A DNA stretch of 64,000 nt from Myxococcales bacterium (lineage in GTDB: Bacteria > Myxococcota_A > Polyangia > Polyangiales > Polyangiaceae), in NCBI GenBank assembly GCA_016703425.1, contig JADJCA010000008.1, forward strand, positions 484,001-548,000. Reading direction: 5' to 3'. Positions within the stretch are counted from its first letter, which is position 1. Each line of letters opens with the position of its first letter. The translations under genes were made by a program, and so were the position numbers. The notes under the pieces were generated by a model. It ran no database searches. It was not told the DNA's origin and worked only from the letters and a program-made list of their open reading frames with translations. Positions 15,944-25,147 of the stretch are shown one piece after another.

Positions 15944-17380
15944 CTACGGGCCGCCGTCGCCGCCGGACGCGATGCCCATCTTGGCGATGAGGCGCTTCAA
16001 GACATACCGGTTCGCCAACCCGAGCTCCCGCCAAGCGCGCTCTTGCACGCCGTTGGCGCGCGCGAGGGCGGCGCGAATCTCCTCGGCGCTGAGCTCCACC
16101 GGCAGGCGGCGCGACGTGACCGGGGCCGGTGTGTCCTGGGTGAGCTCGGCCTCCACGTCGGGCGTCAGTTCGAGGACGTCCTCGGGGCTCGTGGCGATTG
16201 CGCGCCAGAGCAAAGCGTCGAGCTCGCGCCCGTGGGTTCGGAAGTCGTGGCGCACGAGGCGCCGAGCGAGCGCGGCGGCGATGCGCGGCTCACCCTTGCC
16301 ATCGAAGAACCGCTCGCCGATCTCCGCGTCGGTGGCAGCGACCCGCGCCAGCAAGTGGCGGGCGATGAGCAGGATGTCTTCGCGGCGTTCCTGGAAGCCA
16401 GGCACGCGAAGGCGAAGCCGAAAGCGCGCTGCGACGTCATGCTTCAGCGCCGCGACGGGGCGATTGGTGGCCCCGAGGAGCCGGATGTCCGCGCGGCGCG
16501 GCTTGGCGTCACCGAGCCGCTGGTACTCACCGCGCTCATCGAGCACGCGAAGCAACCGCGCCTGGAGCTCCTCTGGCAGCTCGCCAATCTCGTCCAAGAA
16601 GAGCGTCGAGCCGTCGGCTTCACCGACAAGCCCTTTGCGCTCCGGCATCCCCGGGTTGGGGTAGTTCGCGAGGTTGCCGAAGAGCTCGGCGTCGGCGAGC
16701 CCCGACGGGATGGTCGCCGCGTTGCGTGCCACCATGGGGCGGCGCCCGCGCTTCGACGCGGCGTGGATCGCTTGGGCGACGAGCTCTTTGCCGCTGCCGC
16801 TATCGCCGAGGACGAGCACGTGTGCCGCCCGCGCCGCGACGAAGGCCGCTTGCTCGCGGAGCTCCCAGGCCGCCGCGCTCTCACCCACGAGCCCGTGGAC
16901 ATCGCTCCCGCCGAAGGGAAAGGCGGGGCTCGCGAGGCTTCTGAGCGGCGCCATGCGCCGTTCCCGCGAGACGCAGACGAAGACCACTTGCCCTTTGATC
17001 TCGAAGGCGTCGCCAGGCGAGACGACGAGAGCAGGCGCGGTCTCGCCGGCACCGTCGAGGAGCGGCCGCTTGCCGAGATTCTGCACATGAACGCGCCCGT
17101 CTTGGAGGCGAAGCTCGAGTTGCGCCCGCGACAGGGCGGGCAATTCGAGCGGCGCCGCGGCGGTGGTCTCGTGTGGCCGTTGCCGCACGAGGCGAGCCCG
17201 CGGACGGCCGTCGCCATCCTCCGCGTCGCCGCGACCAAAGACGTGCGGCGTCTCGTCGACGAAGAGCACTTCGCCGACACGCGACGCATCGACACACCAC
17301 GCGACGGCAAGCGCCTTGGCCATGGGCGTCGCGGCGCGTCGCGCGCCGTCGCCGGTCTCGTCGAGGGTGTCGTTCACCAT
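15944..17380 (-). CDS. FHA-domain sigma-54 activator-like protein lacking GAFTGA
   Basis: 478 residues from ATG 17380, which overlaps the stop of the upstream gene (TGATG). Order: an FHA-like domain (HVFGRGD... LSRAQLEL... VQNLGKRP) in about residues 35-140, an AAA+ domain with Walker A GDSGSGKE and Walker B STLFLDEIGELP, and a C-terminal helix-turn-helix (ERAWRELGLANRYVLKRLI). The loop that should read GAFTGA, needed to touch sigma-54, is replaced by NYPNPGMPERKG. The protein may therefore not act on sigma-54 in the usual way. It is last in a coupled operon with a Ser/Thr kinase, whose phosphorylated targets FHA domains typically bind. Confidence 0.8.
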   Translation of the reverse strand: MVNDTLDETGDGARRAATPMAKALAVAWCVDASRVGEVLFVDETPHVFGRGDAEDGDGRPRARLVRQRPHETTAAAPLELPALSRAQLELRLQDGRVHVQNLGKRPLLDGAGETAPALVVSPGDAFEIKGQVVFVCVSRERRMAPLRSLASPAFPFGGSDVHGLVGESAAAWELREQAAFVAARAAHVLVLGDSGSGKELVAQAIHAASKRGRRPMVARNAATIPSGLADAELFGNLANYPNPGMPERKGLVGEADGSTLFLDEIGELPEELQARLLRVLDERGEYQRLGDAKPRRADIRLLGATNRPVAALKHDVAARFRLRLRVPGFQERREDILLIARHLLARVAATDAEIGERFFDGKGEPRIAAALARRLVRHDFRTHGRELDALLWRAIATSPEDVLELTPDVEAELTQDTPAPVTSRRLPVELSAEEIRAALARANGVQERAWRELGLANRYVLKRLIAKMGIASGGDGGP

Positions 17381-18360
17381 CAGAAGCGCACCGCAGCGGG
17401 CCACGATGGCCTTGCCGAACGGATCACCGGCGGCGCGAGGAGGTGGAGCACGACGCCCGTCGCCACTGCGATGAGCCCCACGCCCACGGCCACGTTGGCG
17501 CCCCACGCGAGCGTGTTTGCCGTTCCCATGGCCTCGGCGCCAGCGTCGCTGCAGGTCGTCGCCGTCGGGCATCCCTGGTCGCTCTCATCCTTCTTCATGA
17601 GGGCGAGGCCCCCAAGGACGCCGCCCGCGACAACCAACGTGGCGCCTCCGGCAATGACGACCGCCGCGGCGCGGCGTCGTCCACCGCCGCTGTCGATGAG
17701 GCCCACGGGCGCCGCCGCGGGCGCGAGTGCTCTTGGTGCCGGCGGCGGCGGCAGCGGCGGCGCGACCGCCAACGCGGGGACATCCAAGACGACACGCTGT
17801 CCGTTGCCCGTGACGTCGAAGGTGCGCTCGAAGGGCGCGCGACCTTCCGCCGCGACCACGACCGTGTGGGAGCCTGGATCGATAGGCAGCGGCGAGCCCC
17901 ACGCGGAGGCGCCGAGGCGTGTGCCATCGAGCGTCACCACGACCCCCTTCGTATCCGCCCCCTTCGTAGCGGAGGGGACGCGAAGCTCGAGTCGGCTCAC
18001 GAGGCCCTGCAGCGAGGCGAGGCGCTCACGCGCAATCGCCTCGCGCTCCTTGCGTCCGTCGCGTATCGCGGCGCTCAGAGCTTCACTGTATGTTGCATAC
18101 GATGAGGCGAGCTGGCCGAGGCGCTCGAGGCACGACGCGAGGTTGAGCGATGTCCCGCCACCGGGATCGAGACGCTGGCTCTCGGCCAGCTTCGGGCAAG
18201 CCTCCGCGAAGTGCCCCTCCCCCATGAGCGCGACCCCTTCTTCGAAGAGGACCTGCGCCAACGCCGATGCTCGTGGCTCGGAGCGAGCGGCCGGCGCGAG
18301 CGCGAGCACCGCGAGGGCGATGCTCGCCCCGAGGCCCCAACGACGGCTACTTGCGATCAT
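17380..18360 (-). CDS. TPR/PEGA-like membrane protein
   Basis: 326 residues from ATG 18360, which lies inside the end of the kinase gene (14-base overlap). It has a signal peptide (ALAPAARS), then a TPR-like helical region (ALAQVLFEEGVALMGEGHFA onward; repeats of about 34 residues), a PEGA-like beta segment (LDGTRLGASAWGSPLPIDPG), a Pro/Ala linker, and two transmembrane helices separated by a loop with CPTATTC. It matches the layout of the protein at 52144-53046. Such proteins commonly accompany myxobacterial kinases and probably sense or scaffold at the envelope. Confidence 0.75.
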   Translation of the reverse strand: MIASSRRWGLGASIALAVLALAPAARSEPRASALAQVLFEEGVALMGEGHFAEACPKLAESQRLDPGGGTSLNLASCLERLGQLASSYATYSEALSAAIRDGRKEREAIARERLASLQGLVSRLELRVPSATKGADTKGVVVTLDGTRLGASAWGSPLPIDPGSHTVVVAAEGRAPFERTFDVTGNGQRVVLDVPALAVAPPLPPPPAPRALAPAAAPVGLIDSGGGRRRAAAVVIAGGATLVVAGGVLGGLALMKKDESDQGCPTATTCSDAGAEAMGTANTLAWGANVAVGVGLIAVATGVVLHLLAPPVIRSARPSWPAAVRF

Positions 18361-19582
18361 GCGTGAGGATGATGCCAGACGAGCTCCCCTTCGGCATAGG
18401 CCCTCCGTCGAGCGGCACGGGCGGCGACGCGAGCGACGGGCGGTTCCGAACGGGGGCGGCGGAGCTGATCGCAACAGACGGGCGTGGCGTCGCAGCCGAC
18501 GGGGCCATTGGGACCTCGGGCTGCGTGGGCGCGACGCTGATCGTCGGGACCACGGACCGCGGCTCCTCCGCGCTCGCCACGCTGCGAACGTGATGCTCCA
18601 GAGCGACCCCCGGGGCCGAGCCTCGGCTCACCCCCCAAGCAAGGGCGAGCAACGGCGCCGACGCGACCGCGACCCAAGGCCACCGACGCGAACGGGCGGT
18701 GGACGATGCGCCGACAGCGCCAAGGACCTCCGCCACGGCGCCGAGCTCGGGCCGCTCGCTCCGGTCGCGCGCCAGCATGCGCATGACAAGGCGAGCCAGC
18801 GGCGCGGGGGTCGCCGGCGCCGCGCGCGACAGCGGAATGAGTTCGTCGGTCGTGATGGCCTTGAGCACCTGCCCCACGGAGCCGCGCTGCGTGGGGCGCT
18901 GTCCTGCGAGCATTTCGTAGAGCATGACCCCGAGGGCCCAGACGTCGGCGCGGCCATCGAGATCGGTCTCGGCGAAGAGCTGCTCTGGCGCCATGTACAG
19001 CGAGGTCCCGGTCACGTCTCCGGTGGCCGTCAGCGGCGCCTCGCCCTCGAGGTGCGCCGCGTTGACGAGCTTGGCGACGCCGAAGTCGAGGACGCGCACC
19101 CGAACGCCATCCCCCTCTCCTTCCTGCGACAGGAACACGTTTTCGGGCTTCAGATCCCGGTGCACGACGCCCGCCGCGTGGAGCGACTGAACGGCGCTGA
19201 CAACCGGCAGCATCAAGCGCGCCGCTTCTTCCGGCCGAAGGACCTTCTCGCGTTCGAGCTTGGCGGCGAGCGTCTCGCCATGAAGGAGGTCCATGACGAG
19301 AAACGGCAAGCCGCTGTCGAGCTCTGCGACGTCGTGGATCTCGGCGACGTTTGGGTGACGAATGGCGCACGCGGCGCGCGCTTCGAGGGCCATGCGAGCG
19401 TGGCTCCGCGCGTCGCCGGCGCGCGAGGGCTTGAGGAACTTGAGGGCCACGCTCTTGCCCGTGACGAGCTGGGTCGCCGCCCAAACCTCCCCCATCCCGC
19501 CGCCGCCGATGCGCCTTTCGAGGCGAAATCGGCCCGCCGCCACGAGGCCCGGCGCGAGCTCTTCGGGCACGACTTCCAACAT
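18347..19582 (-). CDS. Ser/Thr protein kinase, membrane anchored
   Basis: 411 residues. Glycine loop GGGGMGEVW (26-34), catalytic HRDLKPEN (141-148), metal-binding DFGVAK (166-171) and APE motif MAPEQ are all intact, so it should be an active Hanks-type (PknB-like) kinase. A single transmembrane helix lies near 297-317 (WVAVASAPLLALAWGV), followed by an 80-residue Pro/Ser/Val-rich tail without a sensor domain. It is first of three overlapping genes. Only 44 bases separate it from a divergent lipoprotein gene. Confidence 0.9.
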   Translation of the reverse strand: MLEVVPEELAPGLVAAGRFRLERRIGGGGMGEVWAATQLVTGKSVALKFLKPSRAGDARSHARMALEARAACAIRHPNVAEIHDVAELDSGLPFLVMDLLHGETLAAKLEREKVLRPEEAARLMLPVVSAVQSLHAAGVVHRDLKPENVFLSQEGEGDGVRVRVLDFGVAKLVNAAHLEGEAPLTATGDVTGTSLYMAPEQLFAETDLDGRADVWALGVMLYEMLAGQRPTQRGSVGQVLKAITTDELIPLSRAAPATPAPLARLVMRMLARDRSERPELGAVAEVLGAVGASSTARSRRWPWVAVASAPLLALAWGVSRGSAPGVALEHHVRSVASAEEPRSVVPTISVAPTQPEVPMAPSAATPRPSVAISSAAPVRNRPSLASPPVPLDGGPMPKGSSSGIILTHDRK

Positions 19583-19626
19583 GGTGAGGAGGCGGGCATA
19601 GTACCAGCGAAGGCTCGCGAGCGAGG

Positions 19627-20628
19627 ATGCTAAAGCCCCATCACAAGCGGCCTCGGGTCTGGCCTTCGACGGTCGTCGCTGTGGCGGGGTCCTTGCTCGT
19701 CGCCTGCCAGGTGATCATCGGGGTGGAGATGCGGAGCGCATCCCCCGACGCAGGTCCACGGCCGGCGGCGCGCCCCGCGACGACCGACGAAGACGGCGGC
19801 GCAGCGAGCGACGCGGCCGTCGACGCGGCGCTCCGCGACGGCGGCTGCGATCTCGCGAAGCCCTTCGACACGCCGTCGCCGCTGACTTCCCTCAACACGG
19901 TGAACGGCGAATTTAGCGCGACGCTGTCGAGCGATGAGCGCGAGATCTTCTACACGACGACCCAACCGGGGAGCGCCCTCGTGCATCGCGCAACGCGCGA
20001 GACGCGCGACGTCGACTTCTCGGCCGGAACCGTCGTCGAGGAGCTGCGCGACATTCCGTCGCCGCATTGGAGTGTGTCGCTCTCGGCCGACGGCGCCACG
20101 CTGCTGGTGACCGCCAAGGCGCCACCGAGAGATCTGTACCGCGCCGTACGAGCGTCGAAGACGGCGCCCTTCGCGCCAGCCGCGCTGGTGAGCTTCGAGA
20201 GCTGGAGCCAGCCGGAGGAGCAGGTGTTCGCGTCAGCTCGCGGCGCGCTCTACCTCGGGGTGCAGTCGGGCCCGCAGTTCGATCTCTTCTTGGCCGGACT
20301 GGCCGACGGAGGCGGCTATCGCACGCCGACGCCGCTCTTGTTCTTCAACACACAGGCAGCGGGGGGGGAGCGAGGCGTGGCCCGGGGGGGGGGGGTGCCG
20401 GGGTCTCACTACGCGAGCGGCGACGGGGTGAGCGCCGAGATCCTCGAGGCCAAGCGAACGTCGCTCTCGGCGCCGTTCTTCACCGGCGCGACGCTCTCGT
20501 TCCCCGCGGCGGCGCGCAAGCACCCGCTGTGGATTTCGCCCGATGGCTGCCGCCTCTACTTGGTGCAGGACAACGCCCCCGGCGGTCAGGGAGGGGCGGA
20601 TCTCTGGGTGGCGGCACGGCCGCCTTGA
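19627..20628 (+). CDS. Lipoprotein with WD40-like (PD40) beta-propeller repeats
   Basis: 333 residues. Lipobox LVAC near residue 26, then an Asp/Ala tether and a repeated strand pattern with SLSADGATLLVTAK and ISPDGCRLYLVQDN, the signature of TolB/PD40 propeller blades. Such lipoproteins act at the outer membrane or periplasm, but no substrate can be inferred. The coding sequence runs through unusual G tracts (eight at 20361-20368 and twelve at 20384-20395) encoding Gly-rich residues. The frame stays open, but a one-base change would truncate the last 80 residues. Confidence 0.7.
   Translation: MLKPHHKRPRVWPSTVVAVAGSLLVACQVIIGVEMRSASPDAGPRPAARPATTDEDGGAASDAAVDAALRDGGCDLAKPFDTPSPLTSLNTVNGEFSATLSSDEREIFYTTTQPGSALVHRATRETRDVDFSAGTVVEELRDIPSPHWSVSLSADGATLLVTAKAPPRDLYRAVRASKTAPFAPAALVSFESWSQPEEQVFASARGALYLGVQSGPQFDLFLAGLADGGGYRTPTPLLFFNTQAAGGERGVARGGGVPGSHYASGDGVSAEILEAKRTSLSAPFFTGATLSFPAAARKHPLWISPDGCRLYLVQDNAPGGQGGADLWVAARPP
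20361..20395. repeat. G8 and G12 homopolymer tracts within a gene
   Basis: Eight G at 20361-20368 and twelve G at 20384-20395, only 15 bases apart, in a lipoprotein gene. Long mononucleotide tracts in coding DNA are slippage-prone and can drive phase variation. They are also sites of base-calling error, and this sequence shows other homopolymer problems. Confidence 0.7.
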
Positions 20629-20785
20629 GTTCGTGGGGCCACAGGCGCCCACGCCCCCGCCCCCTCGCCGCGGGCTCGGCCAGGTCTCGACGGCACTGCC
20701 TTCCGAGCTCTGGGTGCCAGGTCCAGCGAGCCGTTACGCGAGCGTTGAGGCTCTCGATTGCGCGTGCTCGCGTTGCCGCGAGGTG

Positions 20786-21484
20786 TCAGTGACAACTCAA
20801 GACCACGGTATCGCCCAGGTCCGGGCCGCTCATCACGTAGCCACCAATGCCCGAGACACCCGACCAAATCAGGTCGTAGCCGGGCAAGCTTACGCTTGGG
20901 CGCACGGTGAGTAGGAACGCGGCGGCGCCCTTTGGTTTGCCGTTGGCGTCGAGCTCGTAGACGGCGCCGCTCTTGGCGGACGACCAGACAAGCCCCATCT
21001 TGCCGCCGCTGCACCCGATGTCGGCGCAGGGTGGATTCACGCGGCCGGCGCTCACCGGAACGGTCCCCCCTTGAGCGATCGCGCACGCGGCATAGCCGTT
21101 CACCGTGGAGGGCGCGACGAACAGCTCCGGCCCGACGCGGTAGTGCAGGCTTCCGTCGCAGGCATCGACGGGCGTCTCGGTGGAGCCGGAGATTTGGGCC
21201 GACCACCGCCAAAGCCCCATGGCCTTCGTGAGGCCGTCGACGAGCGCAGGGTCGCCGCCGGAACACGCGCTGCTGGTCTCCGCGGAGGCATCGACGCTCG
21301 CCGCGTCGGGCACCGCCGGGTTGGGCGACGCTGCGTCGCCGACGGCGCTGTCGTTGGGGGATGCGTCGAGCGATGCCCCCACGCCGGGGCTGCCGCCCTC
21401 GGTGCTGGAGGTGCAACTCGCGAACGACGCGACGGCAACGGCCAGAGACGAGAGGACCTGCAGGGGCGAGCGTCGCGAAGTCAT
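20786..21484 (-). CDS. Predicted lipoprotein, unknown
   Basis: 232 residues from ATG 21484. Signal peptide with lipobox-like SFASC, then a Ser/Asp/Ala tether. The outer domain has paired cysteines (CDGS, CAIAQ, CADIGCSGG) and strand-rich sequence ending DLGDTVVLSCH. It resembles no family known to me. It is convergent with the propeller lipoprotein across 157 bases and divergent from the CxxCH operon. Upstream in-frame codons were dropped because they precede the signal peptide. Confidence 0.65.
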   Translation of the reverse strand: MTSRRSPLQVLSSLAVAVASFASCTSSTEGGSPGVGASLDASPNDSAVGDAASPNPAVPDAASVDASAETSSACSGGDPALVDGLTKAMGLWRWSAQISGSTETPVDACDGSLHYRVGPELFVAPSTVNGYAACAIAQGGTVPVSAGRVNPPCADIGCSGGKMGLVWSSAKSGAVYELDANGKPKGAAAFLLTVRPSVSLPGYDLIWSGVSGIGGYVMSGPDLGDTVVLSCH

Positions 21485-21762
21485 CGCGGTAGGGTACCCT
21501 GTCAACGTCGTGCGACGTAGCGATTGATGCGGCATCGTGTGTGACTCGGTCGCGCACGTTTCGTGGCCCACGCGCGGAATGAGCCTACCCGGTGGCTCCA
21601 GGTCGCGGCCCCGATGCGGCGGCACACAAGGTTACAGAGGAGGCTATTTCGATACGTGCAGGGTGCACGTCACCAGCGAAAACGTGACGGACAGCGGGAC
21701 GTTCGCGGCTAGACTCGTCGAGACGGTGACGCCTGGTCACCGCATTGACCGGGAGGCTCTGG
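21485..21762. promoter_or_regulatory. Divergent intergenic region with several palindromes
   Basis: 278 bases between a leftward lipoprotein and the rightward CxxCH operon. It contains the perfect palindrome AGGGTACCCT (21491-21500), ACGTCG-TG-CGACGT (21505-21518), GTGCA-GGG-TGCAC (21656-21668) and GTGAC-GCCTG-GTCAC (21726-21740), the last just ahead of a strong ribosome site. Short palindromes are frequent in GC-rich DNA, so only the clustering is notable. Confidence 0.4.
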
Positions 21763-23792
21763 ATGGGACTCGCTCGCGGCAGCGTGTTGGGTTGGTCGAC
21801 GCTCCTCGCGCTTTCGTGCGCGGCGCCGCTTCTGCATTGCGGCGAGGAGCCTGCAACCACGCCATCCGAGAGCGTGCGCTCGGCGGACGCCGACGCAGGC
21901 GACGCGGCCGGCCCCGTGAACCCCGAGCTCCTCCCCTTCGAGGCGGTGCCTCCCCATGTCTACGTCTCCAAGGTCAAGAACCTGCTGACGGGGCTGCCGG
22001 CCACCGACGAAGAGATCAAGGCCGTCGCCGAAGACCCTGCGTTCTTGAAGGACCTCATCGACGTTTGGGCCGATTCGCCGCAAGGCGAGCGCAAGCTCAC
22101 GGAGTTCTTGGGAACGGCCTTTCAACAGACGCAGCTCGTCGACACCGACTTCGTCGACCTCATCGGCGGCGACAATCGCCTGCCGGATACGCAGAAGGGC
22201 GAGCTCCTCGCAAACGTCAAAGAGAGCTTCGCGCGCACGGCGTTCAAGGTCGCGCGCGAAGGAAAGAACTTCTCCGAGCTCGTGCGAACGCCGGCCGTCT
22301 TGATGACGCCAGCGCTCATGGCGCTCTACGCGCTCATCGACATCCGACACAGCGGCGACGACGGCAAGCTGAACGACAAGTGGTCGGTCGGTTCCGGAAA
22401 GAACAACGGCTACCGCGTGCAGAACACGACGCCGGTCGCGCTCAGCGCGTCGATCGATCCGGCGAGCCCGAACTACATGAACTTCTACACCGCCGGCGAC
22501 CTGGGCGCCGGTTGCACGGAGCGCGTTTATGCGCCGTCGGCGGGCAACTCCGTGCGCCTTGCACGCTTCTTCCTCGGCCTCGTGGAGCAGGTCGGTCCCG
22601 TGGGCGGCCCGTGCGACAACCAGAAGCGGGTGACGCCGATCTTCACACCGGAAGACTTCACCACGTGGAAGGCGGTCACCGTCCGCAAGCCCACGGGCAC
22701 CGAACGCCGCCACGACTTCTGGGATGTGGCCCGGCTGCGCAGCGACAGCGAGCTGCTGTTGGACATTCCGCGGGTCGGGTTCTTCTCGACGCTGGCTTTT
22801 CAGGCGGGGTGGCGGACGAACAGCAGCAACCAAGCGCGCGTGACCATCAACCAGACCCTCATCGTGGCGCTCGGCTACAGCATCGAGTCAGAGAACAGCA
22901 CGCAGCCGCTGAGCGAAACGGGGCTCGACAAGGAGCACGCCGATCCGACCTCGCCCTGCTACGGATGCCACCGCGTGCTCGATCCGATGCGTCCCTACTT
23001 TCGGAGAAACCTGACGCTCAGCTACCACGAGCAGCTCGACCCCAAGATGACCACGGAGGAGGGCTCGTTCTCCATCGGAGCGACGCAGGCGAAGGGCACG
23101 ACGCTCGACGATTTCGCCAAGACGCTCCAGGGGACGAACACTTCGCGATGGCGTGGGTGCAGAAGCTCTGCTTCTGGGCCGATTCGGCCGGGGCGAACGG
23201 CCTCGATCCCGAGGCCCTGCGCATCGCCGAGGCGTTTCGGGCGTCGAGCTTCGACTTCCGCGTGCTCTTGCGCGAGGTGCTCGCGTCGCCGCTCGTGACC
23301 GCCGCAAAAGCGACTCGAACCTTTCAGGAGCGAGAGCCGCTCGTCAGCATCGCGCGGTACGGCCACCTGTGCGAGGCGCTCAAGAATCGCCTCGGCGTAG
23401 ACGCCTGCGCCATGAACACGAACGCCCAGCAGATCGCTCTCAACATCCCCCGCGACGGCTACGGCCGCGGCGCCGAGAGCCCCATTCTCACGTCTGACGT
23501 GAGCCTCTTCTTCCGAACCAGCACGGAGAACCTGTGTCGCGAGGTGGCCGCCGCCGTGGTGGAAACGCCGCAGGCACGCTGGTCGAGCAAGAACGTCGAT
23601 GGCGCCATCGTCGACTTCGTGCGCATCGTGATGGGACTGCCCACGTCCGACCCGCGCCACGCTCCCTCCGTCGCAGTCTTGAAGGAGCATCACGCCGCGG
23701 CCGTCGCCGCCAAGGCGAAGCCTATCGACGCGCTCCGCTCGACATTCGTTCTTGCATGCACGGCGCCTTCGGCCGTCTCCATCGGTCTTTGA
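21763..23792 (+). CDS. Exported CxxCH (haem-binding type) protein, DUF1588/DUF1592-like, one frameshift
   Basis: About 676 residues once the frame is joined. ATG 21763 follows GGGAGG. Lipobox-like LLHC near residue 25. A single CYGCHRVLDPM motif near residue 400 is a c-type haem or cysteine-pair site, as in the DUF1588/DUF1592/DUF1585 group of large myxobacterial and planctomycete exported proteins. The frame breaks at 23130-23133 (GGGG); one more G joins QG to DEHFAMAWVQKLC, so a miscall is likely. It is the first gene of an operon with a DUF1501-like protein and a globin-like protein. Confidence 0.65.
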
Positions 23793-23803
23793 GGAGGTCG
23801 CCC

Positions 23804-25147
23804 ATGAAACACGAAGACGAAGTCTTGCAGTCGCTCGGGCTCCTCGGCCGCCGCGAGGCCCTCGTCCGCGGCCTCTTCGGGGCGGGAATGTTGGGCCTAC
23901 GCTCCTTGGCCACCGGGATTCCCGCCGCCGTGCTGCTCAGCCCGCTCTCGGCGCGGGCGGAATGCACGGACAAGGCGCGCGCCCAATACCTGATCCTCAG
24001 CGCCTCCGAGGCCGGCGATCCCATCAACGCGAACGTCCCCGGAACCTACGATGCGCCCGGAGATCGCCCACTCGCCCGATCCGCTCATGGCGGCGACGGC
24101 GCTCTCACTCGCGGGCAAGGCAACGACAGCCGCGAAGCCCTGGGCCGAGCTGCCGCAAAACATCCTCGACCGAAGCTGCTTCTTTCATCACGGCACGCTG
24201 ACGTCGGCGCACCCGAATCATCCGAAAGTCCTCCGGGCGATGGGCGCCACGAAGCGTTCCGAGATGATCATGAGCGTCTACGCCAAACACCTCGCCACGT
24301 GCCTCGACACGGTGCAAATGGCGCCCGTCTCCCTCGGCGCTGGGCGGAACCCCGCAGAGGTCGTCTTCTACGAAGGGCGTTCGCTCCTTCTCTTTCGCCG
24401 CGCGGCCTGCGCGCCAACTTGACGAACACGGCGGGGCCCCTCACCGATCTCCAGAAGCTGAGGGACGCTGATCTTGATCGCTTGAACGCCATCTTCAAGG
24501 AGCAGGGGACCAACGTTCAACGCGCCTACCTCGACCGCATGGCGCGAAGCCAACGCGAGGCGCGCGCCATCTCGCAGCAGCTCCTAGACAGCCTCTCGGC
24601 CATCACGAGCGACGATGCCGCCAGTCAAGTGGCCGCCGCGGCCATCCTCATCAAGATGAACGTGACGCCGGTGGTGACCGTGCATGTTCCCTTTGGCGGC
24701 GACAACCACAGCGACGCCGACCTCGCCAAGGAGACGAGGGAGACGGTCTCCGGCGTGGCCACCATCGCGTTGCTCTTCCAAAAGCTCACCGAGCTGGGCC
24801 TCGCCGATCGCGTGACCTTCGCCACGATGAACGTCTTCGGCCGCACCCTGAGTTCAAAGGGCACCGCGGGGCGCGACCACCTGGGCAACCATCACGTGAC
24901 TGTGATGATCGGCAAGCAGCTCAAGGGCGGCATCGTGGGAGGGGTCGCCAAGAACGAGAAGGGCGCCGACTGGAAGGCCGTCCCCATCGCCTCGGCCACC
25001 GGCGCCGGAGGGCCCGGCGGCGACATCTCCTTCGAGGATTCGCTCGGTGCGGCGAGCAAGACGCTCGGCGCCGCGCTGGGCGTGCCGGCCACCGTCCTCG
25101 ACGACCAGATCGAGAAGGGCAAGATCGTCACCGGTGCGCTTGCATGA
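23804..25147 (+). CDS. DUF1501-like exported protein, two frameshifts
   Basis: About 447 residues when joined. ATG 23804 follows GAGGAGG, 11 bases after the previous stop. The N-terminus GRREALVRGLFGAGM is a twin-arginine-like signal, cut after SARA. Later blocks (PFGGDNHSDADLAKET, FGRTLSSKGTAGRDHLGNHH) are typical of DUF1501 proteins, relatives of the sulfatase/phosphatase fold that are usually paired with CxxCH proteins of this kind. The frame breaks near 24056-24058 (one surplus C in CCC) and 24375-24377 (one G missing in GGG). Both are homopolymer sites, so the gene is probably intact in the organism. Confidence 0.65.
   Translation: MKHEDEVLQSLGLLGRREALVRGLFGAGMLGLRSLATGIPAAVLLSPLSARAECTDKARAQYLILSASEAGDPINANVPGTYDAPGDRPLARSAHGGDGALTRGQGNDSREALGRAAAKHPRPKLLLSSRHADVGAPESSESPPGDGRHEAFRDDHERLRQTPRHVPRHGANGARLPRRWAEPRRGRLLRRAFAPSLSPRGLRANLTNTAGPLTDLQKLRDADLDRLNAIFKEQGTNVQRAYLDRMARSQREARAISQQLLDSLSAITSDDAASQVAAAAILIKMNVTPVVTVHVPFGGDNHSDADLAKETRETVSGVATIALLFQKLTELGLADRVTFATMNVFGRTLSSKGTAGRDHLGNHHVTVMIGKQLKGGIVGGVAKNEKGADWKAVPIASATGAGGPGGDISFEDSLGAASKTLGAALGVPATVLDDQIEKGKIVTGALA

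Noticed and set aside
15932..19633. 1233-residue open frame opposite the kinase operon
   Set aside because: It spans three real genes with intact kinase, FHA and AAA+ motifs on the other strand; it is Arg/Ala-rich and lacks any motif.
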